Below are positions 19,742-29,353 of a stretch of DNA of 64,000 nt, one piece after another (positions within the stretch are counted from its first letter, which is position 1; the number at the start of each line of letters is the position of its first letter). The stretch lies in the NCBI GenBank assembly GCA_017557885.1, contig JAFYXV010000005.1, positions 42,443-106,442 of the forward strand, read 5' to 3'. A program made the translations under genes and the position numbers. The DNA is from a bacterium (GTDB lineage: Bacteria > Auribacterota > UBA3054). The notes under the pieces were generated by a model that saw nothing but the letters and a program-made list of their open reading frames with translations, searched no databases and had not been told where the DNA came from.

Positions 19742-22606
19742 ATGAAACTTTCAACCAGATTCATCATCATCGCGATCGTTGTTGCAGCTTGCATCGCGTT
19801 CATCCATCCTTCCATCCGCTGGGCCACCTACGACAACGCCCAGCGCGTCGCCCTTAACGGCGACCCCATGTCCAAGAACGCCGACGAGGCCATCGGACAG
19901 TGGAAACTCAACCAGCCCCCCGCGGACGCCCCCTTCGGCCAGAGATTGGCCTACAGCATCAAGAAATGGTGGCAGGGCGACCGTTCCAAAGTCTTGAACC
20001 TCGGCCTTGACCTCCAGGGCGGCATTTCCGTTTTCCTGAAAGTGGAACTGGACGACGCCGTCCAGAGCCAGCTGGAAAACCTCCGTCAGCGCGCCGTGGA
20101 GTATTTCGAGGAAAACAAGATCAACTATAGCGAGATCACCGTTCCCAAGGACAAAGTCGGCGAGATCACCTTCACCTTTGCCAACGCGGAAGACGCCAAG
20201 CAGGGCTTGGACCGCCTGAACGGCCAGGAAGACTTCACCTCCGTTTTGAACCTCCCCTCCGCTTCCGGCACCTCCTTTACCGCCACCATGCGCCAGGGCG
20301 AGCAGGACAGCCTGCGCCGCCGCGCCCTTGACCAGGCCCGCCACGTGGTCGAGAACCGCGTCAACGAGCTCGGTCTGACGGAACCGCAGATCCAGGTGGA
20401 AGAGCCCAGCCGCATCATCTTGCAGCTCCCGGGCGAAAAGGACCCCAACAGAGTCCGCGAACTTCTTAAGAAGACCGCCCAGCTCAGCTTCCACGTCGTG
20501 GCCGACGCCAAGCGCAGCGAATCCTGCATCAAGAGCATCATCCGCGCCAAGAAGGCCGAGAAGATCGACGAGAAGATCTTCCCCTCCTCCGGCACCACCG
20601 AACGCGGCGTTCCCTATACGACCTACAGGATCAGAACCACCGATTTCGAATATTTCAAGAAACTGCTTGAGGATCCCGAGATCCAGCGCCGCATTCCCCG
20701 CAACTGCACCCTGATGATCGGCAAAGAAGACGCCGACCGCCGCCAGGACGGCGAGAAGACCAGAGAACTTACTCTGGTTGAGAACGCCGTGGCCATCGAC
20801 GGCAGCTGCGTCAAGGACGCCAACGTCCAGATCGACGCCAGAGTCAACCGCATCGTGGCCCTGAAGCTGAATTCCGCCGGCAAGAGCAGCCTTAGCAAGA
20901 TCTCCAGCGTCGCGGAACGCAAATATGTCAGCGAGAACAAAGTCACCCAGCTGGCCATCTGCCTGGACGATCTCGTCTATTCCTCCCCGCTGCTTTTGAC
21001 CCACATCGACGGCGATCCTATCATCACCGGCTCCTTCTCCCAGGAAGAATGCAGCGACCTGGCCCTCGTATTGCGCAGCGGCTCCCTGCCCGCCAGACTT
21101 ACTGAAGAATACAGCCAGACCGTGGGCGCCACCCTTGGCTCCGACTCCATCAAGAAGAGCATCGCGGCCTTCGTTATCGGCTTGGCCTTCGTGGTCGTCT
21201 TCATGCTGGGCTACTACCTGCTGCCCGGCGTCGTGGCCATCATCGCTTTGGTCCTGAACGTCCTCATCACCATGAGCGTTCTGGCCCTCTTCCACGCCAC
21301 CCTGACGCTGCCCGGCATCGCCGGTATCATATTGTCCATCGGCATGGCCGTGGACGCCAACATCCTTATCTTCGAGCGACTCCGCGAAGAGCTCGCTTCC
21401 GGTAAGGAAGTGAAGCGCGCTGTCAAGGAAGCTTTCGGCCGCGCCTTCATCACCATTCTGGACGCCAACCTGACCACCATCCTGGTCTCCATCGTCCTTT
21501 ACATCTTCGGTATCGGCGCCGTCAAGGGCTTCGCCGTGACGCTGATCATCGGCATCGCCGCCAACCTTTTCACCGCGCTCTTCGTTTCCCGCAGCATCTT
21601 CGAACTGTTGCTTCTCAAGTTTGAATCGGCTTCCGCTTTCAAGATGCTCCAGGCTTTCAACAACAGCCAGGTCAGATTTGTCAAGGGCGGCAAGCTCATG
21701 GTCTTCATTGCTCTCGCTATCATCGTCTGCGGTCTTACCATCTTCATGATCCGCTTCACCGGCGAGAACAAAGCCATCGCCCAGGGCAAGAACCCGGCCG
21801 GCACTTCTCTCTTCACCGCTCCTCTGCAGGACGTTGACTTAACCGGCGGCGACATGATCGTCCTCAACTTCCCGAAAGAGATCCAAGTTGACGAAGTCAG
21901 AAACATTCTCCGCAGCGAAGGATTGGGCGACAGCTACATTCAGAAAGCCGACACCAGAACGGAAGGCGTGGGTTCCCAGATCATCATCCGCTGCACTTTC
22001 GGCACTTCCGAAAAAGCCGCGGAAGCTCTGACCAAGGCTCTCCCCGACAACGCTCCTGAGACCGAGCAGTCCATGCGCATCGGCCCGGCCGTCGGTAAAG
22101 AGATGAAGGTCCAGACCATCAAGTCCGTCATCATCGCCCTGATCCTGGTGCTTATCTACATCTGGTTCAGGTTCCACAACGTCAGCTTCGCTTTCGCCTC
22201 CATCGTCGCTCTGACTCACGACGTGCTCGTGACCCTGGCCTTCTTCGGCTTCGTCACCTACCCGCAGATGAGTCTTAACGTGATCGCGGCTCTCTTGACC
22301 ATCGTGGCTTACTCCATCAACAACACCATCGTGGTCTACGACCGCATCAGGGAAAATCTCCCGCAGGTCGGCAAGCTGAGCCTTAACGAAGTCATCGACC
22401 TTTCCGTCAACCAGGTTTTGTCCCGTACCATCTGGACTTCCGCGACTACCTTGTTCACGATCCTCTCCCTGTTCCTCTTCGGCGGCGACGTGATCAAAGA
22501 CTTCGCTTACGCCCTGCTGGTCGGTATGACGGCGGGCACCTTCTCCTCTATTTTCCTCGCCCCGTATCTTGTTTCCGTTTGGTTCAAGAACAAACCCAGA
22601 GTGTAA
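19742..22606 (+). CDS. secDF: Protein translocase SecDF (SecD-SecF fusion)
   Basis: 954 residues joining SecD (about 1-630) and SecF (about 640-954) in one chain. These subunits use the proton motive force to complete Sec-dependent export. SecD hallmarks are LGLDLQGGISVFLKVELDD, the periplasmic P1 region, and the RND-type helices with GIAGIILSIGMAVDANILIFER. The SecF half contains SIVALTHDVLVTLAFFGF and SINNTIVVYDRIREN. Fusion is known in several phyla. With yajC upstream, this forms the usual yajC-secDF unit interrupted here by one orphan gene. Confidence 0.93.
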   Translation: MKLSTRFIIIAIVVAACIAFIHPSIRWATYDNAQRVALNGDPMSKNADEAIGQWKLNQPPADAPFGQRLAYSIKKWWQGDRSKVLNLGLDLQGGISVFLKVELDDAVQSQLENLRQRAVEYFEENKINYSEITVPKDKVGEITFTFANAEDAKQGLDRLNGQEDFTSVLNLPSASGTSFTATMRQGEQDSLRRRALDQARHVVENRVNELGLTEPQIQVEEPSRIILQLPGEKDPNRVRELLKKTAQLSFHVVADAKRSESCIKSIIRAKKAEKIDEKIFPSSGTTERGVPYTTYRIRTTDFEYFKKLLEDPEIQRRIPRNCTLMIGKEDADRRQDGEKTRELTLVENAVAIDGSCVKDANVQIDARVNRIVALKLNSAGKSSLSKISSVAERKYVSENKVTQLAICLDDLVYSSPLLLTHIDGDPIITGSFSQEECSDLALVLRSGSLPARLTEEYSQTVGATLGSDSIKKSIAAFVIGLAFVVVFMLGYYLLPGVVAIIALVLNVLITMSVLALFHATLTLPGIAGIILSIGMAVDANILIFERLREELASGKEVKRAVKEAFGRAFITILDANLTTILVSIVLYIFGIGAVKGFAVTLIIGIAANLFTALFVSRSIFELLLLKFESASAFKMLQAFNNSQVRFVKGGKLMVFIALAIIVCGLTIFMIRFTGENKAIAQGKNPAGTSLFTAPLQDVDLTGGDMIVLNFPKEIQVDEVRNILRSEGLGDSYIQKADTRTEGVGSQIIIRCTFGTSEKAAEALTKALPDNAPETEQSMRIGPAVGKEMKVQTIKSVIIALILVLIYIWFRFHNVSFAFASIVALTHDVLVTLAFFGFVTYPQMSLNVIAALLTIVAYSINNTIVVYDRIRENLPQVGKLSLNEVIDLSVNQVLSRTIWTSATTLFTILSLFLFGGDVIKDFAYALLVGMTAGTFSSIFLAPYLVSVWFKNKPRV

Positions 22607-22609
22607 AAT

Positions 22610-23614
22610 ATGCGTTATCTTATTACAGGCGGAGCCGGCTTCATCGGCTCCAATTTCGTCCATTTCATTATGGACAATTACCCTGACGCCGAGGTAGTGA
22701 ACCTTGACAAGCTGACCTACGCCGGCAACCTCGACAACGTCAAGGAATACGTCGGGAACCCCCGCTATTCCTTCGTCCACGCCGACATCGCCGACGCCAA
22801 GGTAGTCGACGCCCTTTTCGAGAAGGGCGTCGATTACTGCGTCAACTTCGCGGCGGAGACTCACGTGGACCGCTCCATCGGCGACCCTAGTGAATTCATC
22901 ACCACAGACGTTTTCGGGACTTACGTGCTTCTGGAAGCCGCCAGGAAATTCGGTGTCAAGAAGTTTATCCAGATCTGCACCGATGAAGTTTACGGCACCA
23001 TCGAGCCGGGCCGCTCCTCCGTGGAGACGGATCCTCTGATGCCCAGGAACCCCTATTCCGCCAGCAAGGCGGGCGCCGACAGGCTTGCTTACAGCTATTT
23101 CGCCACCTACGGCGTGCCTGTCTGCATCACCAGGGCTTCCAACAACTACGGCATCTATCATTATCCGGAAAAGATGATCCCCTTGTTCGTCACGAACCTT
23201 CTGGAAGACCGCCCCGTTCCCATTTACGGCGACGGCAAGAACGTCCGCGACTGGCTGCATACGCTTGACCACTGCCGCGGCATCCAGACCGTCATCGACA
23301 AGGGCGTAATTGGCGAAGTGTACAACATCGGCGGCGGCAACGAACGCCAGAACATCGAAGTTGTGGATCTCATCTTCAAGCACCTAGGGAAGCCCGATAG
23401 CTTAAAGACCTTCGTCAAGGACCGCTTGGGCCACGACAGGCGCTACTCCCTTTGCTGCGACAAGCTGAAAGCCCTCGGCTGGCAGCCTATCGTCAAATTT
23501 GAGGAAGGCCTCGCCCAGACCATCGACTGGTACGTCAACAACCGCTGGTGGTGGGAGAAGATCAAAAGCGGCGAATACTGGGAATACTATAAGAAGCAAT
23601 ATCAGGATCGCTAA
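22610..23614 (+). CDS. rfbB: dTDP-glucose 4,6-dehydratase
   Basis: Extended short-chain dehydrogenase making dTDP-4-keto-6-deoxyglucose for LPS or capsule sugars. 334 residues. NAD-binding ITGGAGFIGSNFVHF, NFAAETHVDRSI, the TDEVYG motif with catalytic Asp/Glu, YSASKAGAD (YxxxK) and RASNNYGIYHYPEKMIPL are present. ATG 22610 is three bases after secDF, so it may be read through from it. The stop overlaps the start of gmd (TAATG). The partner genes rfbA, rfbC and rfbD are not in this window. Confidence 0.9.
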   Translation: MRYLITGGAGFIGSNFVHFIMDNYPDAEVVNLDKLTYAGNLDNVKEYVGNPRYSFVHADIADAKVVDALFEKGVDYCVNFAAETHVDRSIGDPSEFITTDVFGTYVLLEAARKFGVKKFIQICTDEVYGTIEPGRSSVETDPLMPRNPYSASKAGADRLAYSYFATYGVPVCITRASNNYGIYHYPEKMIPLFVTNLLEDRPVPIYGDGKNVRDWLHTLDHCRGIQTVIDKGVIGEVYNIGGGNERQNIEVVDLIFKHLGKPDSLKTFVKDRLGHDRRYSLCCDKLKALGWQPIVKFEEGLAQTIDWYVNNRWWWEKIKSGEYWEYYKKQYQDR

Positions 23615-24573
23615 TGGCAAAAAAAGCGCTCATTACCGGCATCTACGGCCAGGACGGTTCGTACCTGACCGAGCTCCTGCTTGAAAAAGGCTACGAAGTC
23701 TGGGGCGTCGACAGAGACGCCCCGGAAGACTTCCACGAGAACTTCGAGCATCTCAAGCCCAAAGTCCATCTCCTTCAGGGCGACCTGATGGACCAGATGG
23801 GCGTGCTTAAGATGTTCGAGATGGTCATGCCGGACGAGATCTACAACTTCGCGGCCTGCTCCTTCATTCCCTTCTCCTGGGACGAGCCTGTCGTAACAGG
23901 CGAAGTGAACGCCCTGGGCGTCGCTAGGCTTCTGGAGGTCATTCGCCGCGTGAAGCCCGACGTGAGGTTCTACCAGGCCTCCTCCTCGGAGCTCTTCGGC
24001 AAGCCCGAAACGAAGCCCCAGAACGAGGAGACGCCCTTCCGTCCCGGCACGCCCTACGGCACCGCGAAGCTTTACGCTCACTGGCTGACCGCTAACTTCC
24101 GCGACCGCTTAGGCCTCTTCTCCTGCTCCGGCATTCTCTACAACCACGAGTCCCCGAGAAGAGGAAAGCAGTTCGTCACCAGGAAGATCACTTCCGCCGC
24201 GGCCGCCATCAAAAAAGGCTTGCAAAATGAGCTTGTCCTGGGCGACATCGACGCCAAGCGCGACTGGGGCTTTGCCGGCGACTACGTCCGCGCCATGTGG
24301 ATGATGCTCCAGCAGGACAAGCCCAGCGACTACGTCATCGCCACGGGCATAGAGCATTCCGTCAAGGACATCCTCGACATCGCCTTCTCTTACGTTAACC
24401 TCGACTGGCACGACTACGTCAAGATCGACCAGAGCCTCATGCGCAGAGTCGAACTCAACCGCCTTGTCGGCGACTCCTCCAAGGCCCGGAAAGAACTCGG
24501 CTGGGAGCCATCTCTCACATTTGAGGAAATGATCAGGCTCATGACCGAGACCGACCTCACCGCTCTGAAATAA
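23614..24573 (+). CDS. gmd: GDP-mannose 4,6-dehydratase
   Basis: Converts GDP-mannose to GDP-4-keto-6-deoxymannose, precursor of GDP-fucose or GDP-rhamnose. 319 residues. The GMD-specific ALITGIYGQDGSYL, QASSSELFGKP, SPYG-type TPYGTAKLYAHW, LYNHESPRRGKQFVTRK and LGDIDAKRDWGFAGDYV blocks are all present. It directly overlaps rfbB, so two distinct 6-deoxysugar routes are cotranscribed. The chain is somewhat shorter than the usual 340-370 residues. Confidence 0.92.
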   Translation: MAKKALITGIYGQDGSYLTELLLEKGYEVWGVDRDAPEDFHENFEHLKPKVHLLQGDLMDQMGVLKMFEMVMPDEIYNFAACSFIPFSWDEPVVTGEVNALGVARLLEVIRRVKPDVRFYQASSSELFGKPETKPQNEETPFRPGTPYGTAKLYAHWLTANFRDRLGLFSCSGILYNHESPRRGKQFVTRKITSAAAAIKKGLQNELVLGDIDAKRDWGFAGDYVRAMWMMLQQDKPSDYVIATGIEHSVKDILDIAFSYVNLDWHDYVKIDQSLMRRVELNRLVGDSSKARKELGWEPSLTFEEMIRLMTETDLTALK

Positions 24574-24611
24574 AGAGCGCAGGCGAAGCAAAAGAGAAAA
24601 GCAAAATAAGC

Positions 24612-24644
24612 AAAAGAGCGCGGCAAACGCCGCGCTCTTTTTTT
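24612..24644 (+). terminator. Rho-independent terminator after gmd
   Basis: A 13-bp stem AAAAGAGCGCGGC/GCCGCGCTCTTTT (24612-24624/24629-24641) with loop AAAC runs into a T-tract. Very strong; closes the secDF-rfbB-gmd run. Confidence 0.92.
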
Positions 24645-24684
24645 CTTTCGTCACTTAAAAAACTTGAGTTTGTTTTTTGCGGAT

Positions 24685-24855
24685 CTATTTCAGGTCCTCT
24701 ATGGCAAGTTCCGGAGCGAAGGTGTGGAACATTGCGTAGTTGCGCTTCATTGTTTGGGGAGGAGCCTGGCGAAGGATCTTTATGCTTTCTTCTCTGGTGT
24801 AATAATGCCAGTAGCGGTAGATATAACCAATCCAGTAGAGAACGTTTTTTCCATT
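24685..24855 (-). pseudogene. Remnant of a small conserved toxin-antitoxin-associated protein
   Basis: On the minus strand an open stretch without ATG, bounded upstream by an in-frame TAA (24856-24858), encodes a very protein-like tail: VLYWIGYIYRYWHYYT, then ESIKILRQAPPQTMKRNYAMFHT and a final AIEDLK. The Y-W-IGYIYRYW and MFHT blocks resemble, from memory, small proteins found beside toxin genes in gut bacteria. The N-terminal part is missing, so it is called a decayed fragment. Confidence 0.4.
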
Positions 24856-24883
24856 TTATCAAAGATCTTAATAAAAATTTAAT

Positions 24884-25017
24884 ATAACATTGTTTATATA
24901 TTTTTTTATAACTATGTTATAAAAAATCAATCAACAACGCAGCGGGATTGCCTCGAGGGAACTGGTTTCGATTGCTTTTTAAAAGATAATATGTTATACT
25001 TTATATGGTTAAAACAT
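24884..25017 (+). promoter_or_regulatory. hipBA promoter with repeated ATGTTAT/ATAACAT elements
   Basis: TTGCTT (24972-24977), 17 bases and TATACT (24995-25000) precede the hipB ATG by 34 bases. ATAACAT (24884-24890) and ATGTTAT (24914-24920) form an inverted pair. A further ATGTTAT (24991-24997) overlaps the -10, with AACAT at 25013-25017 as its inverse. Such symmetrical sites at the -10 suit HipB-type autorepression. Confidence 0.5.
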
Positions 25018-25034
25018 AATTAAAGGATAATATA

Positions 25035-25337
25035 ATGTCTTTATCGTTGAAAACGCCTTGGGAAGTATCTATGGAGATCGCCGGTCGATTGAAAGCTAAG
25101 AGGCTGGCCAGGAATCTGACTCAGCAGGGGCTGGCCGCGAGAGCGGGCATGAGCATCGGATCTCTTAAACGCTTTGAAAAGACGGGGCAGATATCCTTCG
25201 CCTCCCTTTTGAACATCGCTTTGGTCTTGGACTGCCTGGACGAGTGTTATTCCTTGTTCAAGGAAGATCCGAAGCCCAGGAGCTTGTTTTATGAAGAGCC
25301 CAAGAGAAAAGAGAGACGGAGAGGTAAATTAAAATGA
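25035..25337 (+). CDS. hipB: HipB-like XRE family antitoxin/repressor
   Basis: 100 residues. A Cro/C1-type helix-turn-helix spans about residues 18-70 (KRLARNLTQQGLAARAGMS, then SIGSLKRFEKTG), ending in a basic tail. It should bind DNA, repress its own operon and neutralise HipA (family knowledge). The stop overlaps the hipA start as ATGA at 25334-25337, the classical antitoxin-first order. Confidence 0.85.
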   Translation: MSLSLKTPWEVSMEIAGRLKAKRLARNLTQQGLAARAGMSIGSLKRFEKTGQISFASLLNIALVLDCLDECYSLFKEDPKPRSLFYEEPKRKERRRGKLK

Positions 25338-26500
25338 ATCTAAAAGTCTTTTATAACGCTTACGGAGAGCGCCGGCTCATGGGGCTTCTGTCCCAAAGGG
25401 AAGGCCGCATTTTTTTCGAGTACGCGCCGGATTTTTTAAATTTCGGGTTGGAAGTCTCGCCTTTCAAACTGCCGCTTCGTCCGGGGCTGTTTGAAGGAGA
25501 TCCGATGTTTGCCGGCGGGCTTTTCGGCCTCTTCAACGACAGTCTTCCGGACGGCTGGGGATGTCTGCTGCTGGATCGCCAGCTTATGCGGAGAAACATC
25601 TCATATAACGAGATCGGTCCTATCGACAGGCTGCGATTGATAGGCAAAGATCCCTTCGGAGCGTTGGAATACGAGCCGGCGGAGGAAGGCGCGGAGGAAA
25701 CAATAAAGATAATCCTGGATTCCTTGGCGCGCGAGGCCGACAAGATCCTGGAGGGACGCTCCCAGGAAATGCTGGACGAATTGGTGGCGCTGAACGGATC
25801 TTCGGGCGGCGCCAGACCGAAGATAACGGCGCTGGTATCGGATGACAAAAGCAAGATCGTTCAAAACAGCAGGGCTGTTCCGGACGGATTATCATCCTGG
25901 ATCATAAAGTTCTCCAATAAGAGAGACAGGAAGGATCTGGGGCTGCATGAATACGTCTATTCCCTGATAGCGAAAAAGGCCGGCATAAAAATGTCGGAAA
26001 CATATCTTTTTCCTTCTAAAAACAGCAGCGGGCATTTCGGAACAAAGCGCTTCGACCGGGAAGGCAATCAAAAGATCCACATCCATTCCGCCAGCGGGTT
26101 GCTTCACGCCGATTTCAGGATACCGTGTTTAGATTATGCAAGTCTGCTTAGGCTGACGCAGCTATTAACGAAAAATCAGCAGGACATTGAGCAGATGGTC
26201 CGCTTGATGATCTTTAACGTAAAGGCGGGAAACAAAGATGACCACAGCAAAAATTTCACCTTCCTCCTTGACAAAGCGGGAGAGTGGCATCTATCCCCCG
26301 CCTACGATCTGACGAGATCTTCAGGTATAAACGGCGAGCAAACGGCCATGGTCAACGGCAAGGGATGCGGCATAACCGACGAAGATCTCATCAAGGAAGC
26401 CCAAAGATACAACGTCTCCGCGGGAAAGATCAGGGAAATGATCGCGCAAACGGAAGACGCGCTGGCGGATTATGACAAGCTGATGAAGGAGCTGAGGTGA
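25334..26500 (+). CDS. hipA: HipA-like serine/threonine kinase toxin
   Basis: 388 residues. Known HipA kinases phosphorylate glutamyl-tRNA synthetase and cause growth arrest. The N-subdomain (couple_hipA type) includes LFNDSLPDGWGCLLLDR; the kinase part includes SSGGARPKI (Gly-rich loop), WIIKF (ATP Lys), FGTKRFDR, NKDDHSKNF (catalytic Asp and Asn) and SPAYDLT (metal-binding Asp). All key residues are present, so it appears functional. Preceded by its HTH partner. Confidence 0.88.
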   Translation: MNLKVFYNAYGERRLMGLLSQREGRIFFEYAPDFLNFGLEVSPFKLPLRPGLFEGDPMFAGGLFGLFNDSLPDGWGCLLLDRQLMRRNISYNEIGPIDRLRLIGKDPFGALEYEPAEEGAEETIKIILDSLAREADKILEGRSQEMLDELVALNGSSGGARPKITALVSDDKSKIVQNSRAVPDGLSSWIIKFSNKRDRKDLGLHEYVYSLIAKKAGIKMSETYLFPSKNSSGHFGTKRFDREGNQKIHIHSASGLLHADFRIPCLDYASLLRLTQLLTKNQQDIEQMVRLMIFNVKAGNKDDHSKNFTFLLDKAGEWHLSPAYDLTRSSGINGEQTAMVNGKGCGITDEDLIKEAQRYNVSAGKIREMIAQTEDALADYDKLMKELR

Positions 26501-26523
26501 GAGAAATACTGATATATAATTTT

Positions 26524-26577
26524 TTGGGATTTATCCCAAGAAATTACATATTAGGCTCGCCAATGTTTTAGTATAAT
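26524..26577 (+). promoter_or_regulatory. Hairpin and possible promoter before the GH27 operon
   Basis: A perfect 7-bp stem TTGGGAT/ATCCCAA surrounds two T at about 26524-26539. TATAAT (26572-26577) lies 47 bases before the ATG at 26625. Only a poor -35 (TTAGGC, 15-base spacer) is visible, so the promoter is tentative. Confidence 0.4.
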
Positions 26578-26624
26578 TTTCTTAGGTAATAAAATATGGC
26601 TATGATCCGGGAGACCCAGAAATT

Positions 26625-28898
26625 ATGAAAAAAGCGCTGCTTTTCCTTTTGCTTCTGTTCGTCTGGTTTGCAGAGGCTTCGGACCTGACTTACGAGGAAT
26701 TTAAGGACCTTATGTACGTTAAGGCGTTCCTGGTTGATCATACCGATTCCAAGGATGTGGTTTGGAGCAATTTTTTTGTTAAGGCAGGGGTCATCGAAAC
26801 AAATAAAACGCATTATTTGGAAATTGCCGACCAGAAAATCGAAGAGCTCAGTCCGGCCGAGCTTTGGACTTATGTCATGAAGTTTAACGAAGAGATTTCC
26901 TGGAAGCATATGGAATGGCTTATACGTTCTGATCAGCCGGCTCCGCATTCAAGCTGGCGAGATTTTAATGCGAGCACCATAGCGAATCATCTTCTCCGCA
27001 GAACCGAAGGCATCGGAGGGCCTTTGTTCTTCTGGGGCTACGGGGGATCCGAGCAATTCGAAGCGATCTGCTTCTGGTACGAGTGGCGCAAATATTTGCC
27101 CAAAGTCTGGGACATGTGGTATGAATGCTGGAAAGAGGAAAACAAAAGGGAAAAGCCTAGGAAAGCAATCGTAAAGATACTGCGGGAAGATGCCGTCGGG
27201 CTGACGTATCATTTCGCGCCCTTCATATACAAAGCCATAAAGGAAGGCGACAGATCGCTGGAACAAAACTTCGCTTCTTTGTGGCCCAAAGGCCAGACCA
27301 ACGAGACCTTGGTCTTTTGGTGGGAAAGGGAAAAAGACAATTACACGCTTCCTCCCTGCGAAGGATACAAGGAGGCCAAGAAAAGACTGGAAGGCAAGGA
27401 TCTCGCATACCATCCGCAGGTCTTGAAAGATGCTTGGAACATGTGTTCGCGAATAGAAGAATACTATGAGAATCCCGCCTACAAAACCAACTATTGGTAT
27501 TGTTTTCTGAAACCTGATTACGAGTACGATCAGGAAGGCGACGAAGATATGCTGGACAGATTTCGCTTTAGCGATCTGTCCAAGGATGACGAGTGGCGCA
27601 AGGAAAAGTTAAAAAGCAGCGACAAAGAAGAAATAAAAAAGCAAAAGGCCTTGAAAAAGGAGAACGCGATGGACATAGATGAGTTTTATGACAACACAGC
27701 GATGAGCCAGCCGGCGCCGCCCATGGGCTGGAATTCTTACTGCACGATGAACTGCGATCCTACGGAGAAGGATATTCTCGAGATCGCGAGGTGTATGGCG
27801 GACAACGGATACCTGAAGGCCGGGTACAATTACATCAATATTGACGACGGCTGGCTGGAAAAGGAGCGCGACGAAAAAGGCAAGCTCGTGGCGAGAAAAG
27901 ACAAGTTCCCGCACGGAATGAGTTTCCTGACGAGAAGGTTGCACGCCCTCGGTTTCAAGGCCGGGATCTATCTGGGCTGCGGCGTGACCACCTGGCATGG
28001 GGATGCAGGAACGCTGGGGCATGAGTTCAGCGACGCGAAGCAGATAGCGGACTGGGGCTTCGATTACCTGAAATACGATTATCATCCGGCGGAAGGCGAT
28101 CCGGAACGCAACTTCATCAGGGAATATACGAAGATGGGGGCGGCCTTGAGGGCATCCGGAAGAAAGATCTTCTACAACCTCTGCGAGCACGGCAGGAGCA
28201 AGCCCTGGCTGTGGGCCCACGGCGTAGGGCCCATGTGGCGCATAGGCTACGACATCAGGGATCAGTTCGACGGCAACGCGGGCTTGTGGTCCGTGACGGA
28301 CGCTATGGAAAAAGGCATGCAGCCTATCGCGGACTATGCCAGGCCGGGCAATTACAACGATCCGGATTTTCTGGTCTGCGGGATGCGCCATGCCAACGAC
28401 TGGATGGGACCGGGCTGCACGGATATGGAATATCGTGCCAACTTCGGTCTCTGGTGCTTCACGGCCGCGCCTTTGATGATCGGCGGCGATCCGAGGAAAC
28501 TGGACGCCACGGCAAAGGTGATCCTGACGCACAAGGGCTATATCGCTCTGGACCAGGACCCCCTGTGCGTGCAGGGGCGCTGCTATAAGAAGTATGGTTT
28601 TGACGGCAAGGAATATTCCGTGACAAACGGCTACGAAGTATGGAGAAGAGAGCTAAGTTCTTTGCGCTGGGCCGTAGCGCTCTTCAACAGGTCTTCCGAA
28701 AAGAAGGAATTATCCTTCACGTATCGGGATATCGAGCTGGAAGCGGACTGGGAAGCGGAGCTCACCGATCTCTGGAGCGGAGAAAGTTTAGGTATAATTA
28801 CCCCTAAGAAGCCCGAGGAAACAGTTTATAAAACGCTCGTGGAGCCCCACGAGTTCAAGATCCTTATCCTGAAACCGCGCTTCACGCAAGATTATTGA
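26625..28898 (+). CDS. Alpha-galactosidase (GH27) with an N-terminal Trp-rich domain
   Basis: 757 residues. A signal peptide (MKKALLFLLLLFVWFAEAS) leads a domain of about 330 residues related to the free protein at 6955 (WYECWKEEN, WWEREKDNY, YKTNYWYCFL). A Lys/Glu-rich linker (about 331-355) follows, then a complete GH27 barrel from about residue 360 (QPAPPMGWNSYCTMNCDPTE). Asp485 in YLKYDYH should be the nucleophile and Asp581 in NYNDPDFLVCG the acid/base. A beta-sandwich tail ends the protein. It should hydrolyse terminal alpha-galactosides (or GalNAc) outside the cytoplasm. An internal ATG at 27702 coincides with the domain junction, consistent with an ancestral fusion. Confidence 0.88.
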   Translation: MKKALLFLLLLFVWFAEASDLTYEEFKDLMYVKAFLVDHTDSKDVVWSNFFVKAGVIETNKTHYLEIADQKIEELSPAELWTYVMKFNEEISWKHMEWLIRSDQPAPHSSWRDFNASTIANHLLRRTEGIGGPLFFWGYGGSEQFEAICFWYEWRKYLPKVWDMWYECWKEENKREKPRKAIVKILREDAVGLTYHFAPFIYKAIKEGDRSLEQNFASLWPKGQTNETLVFWWEREKDNYTLPPCEGYKEAKKRLEGKDLAYHPQVLKDAWNMCSRIEEYYENPAYKTNYWYCFLKPDYEYDQEGDEDMLDRFRFSDLSKDDEWRKEKLKSSDKEEIKKQKALKKENAMDIDEFYDNTAMSQPAPPMGWNSYCTMNCDPTEKDILEIARCMADNGYLKAGYNYINIDDGWLEKERDEKGKLVARKDKFPHGMSFLTRRLHALGFKAGIYLGCGVTTWHGDAGTLGHEFSDAKQIADWGFDYLKYDYHPAEGDPERNFIREYTKMGAALRASGRKIFYNLCEHGRSKPWLWAHGVGPMWRIGYDIRDQFDGNAGLWSVTDAMEKGMQPIADYARPGNYNDPDFLVCGMRHANDWMGPGCTDMEYRANFGLWCFTAAPLMIGGDPRKLDATAKVILTHKGYIALDQDPLCVQGRCYKKYGFDGKEYSVTNGYEVWRRELSSLRWAVALFNRSSEKKELSFTYRDIELEADWEAELTDLWSGESLGIITPKKPEETVYKTLVEPHEFKILILKPRFTQDY

Positions 28899-29353
28899 TG
28901 GAAAAAGAAGAATTAGCCAGGAAGAAATTTATAGAGGGCCGCAACTGTGCCCAGGCGGTCTTTGCCACCTTCGCGCCGGAGCTGGGCATAGACGAAGCCA
29001 CAGCCTTGAAAATAGCCTCTTCCTTCGGAGGGGGTATAGGAAGGCTTCGGGAGGTCTGCGGGGCCTTTTCCGGGCTCTGTATGATCGCAGGGCTTGTGAA
29101 AGGTTACGCCGACAACGAGACGCCGGAAGAGAAGACCGCCCACTACGCCCTCATCCAGGAATTGGCGGCAAAATTCAAAGCGGAGCACGGCTCCCTAATT
29201 TGCCGCGAGATATTGCAATTGAAAAAAGACGCGCCTACGCCTCCAATTCCGGAGGAAAGGACTGCGCGATATTACTCTAACCGTCCCTGCGAACGCTGCG
29301 TCGGCACCGCCGCCAGACTTTGCGAAGAACTGATTAAGGAAAGCAAGAAATGA
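28898..29353 (+). CDS. C_GCAxxG_C_C family putative redox protein
   Basis: 151 residues from ATG 28898, which overlaps the GH27 stop (TGATG). The pattern NCAQAVFATFA, SSFGGGIGRLREVCGAFSGLCMIAGL and the CERCVG tail is the C_GCAxxG_C_C family: a small Cys-rich protein thought to hold an iron-sulfur or other redox centre. Its stop overlaps the next start (ATGA). Cotranscription with glycan genes may be incidental; function in this operon is unknown. Confidence 0.82.
   Translation: MEKEELARKKFIEGRNCAQAVFATFAPELGIDEATALKIASSFGGGIGRLREVCGAFSGLCMIAGLVKGYADNETPEEKTAHYALIQELAAKFKAEHGSLICREILQLKKDAPTPPIPEERTARYYSNRPCERCVGTAARLCEELIKESKK

Noticed and set aside
19751..23383. Two minus-strand open frames of 514 codons each across secDF and rfbB
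   Set aside because: Antisense shadows with skewed composition; the plus-strand genes have full family signatures.
24664..24882. 72-codon plus-strand frame downstream of the gmd terminator
   Set aside because: No ribosome site, and the opposite strand contains a more convincing decayed protein fragment.
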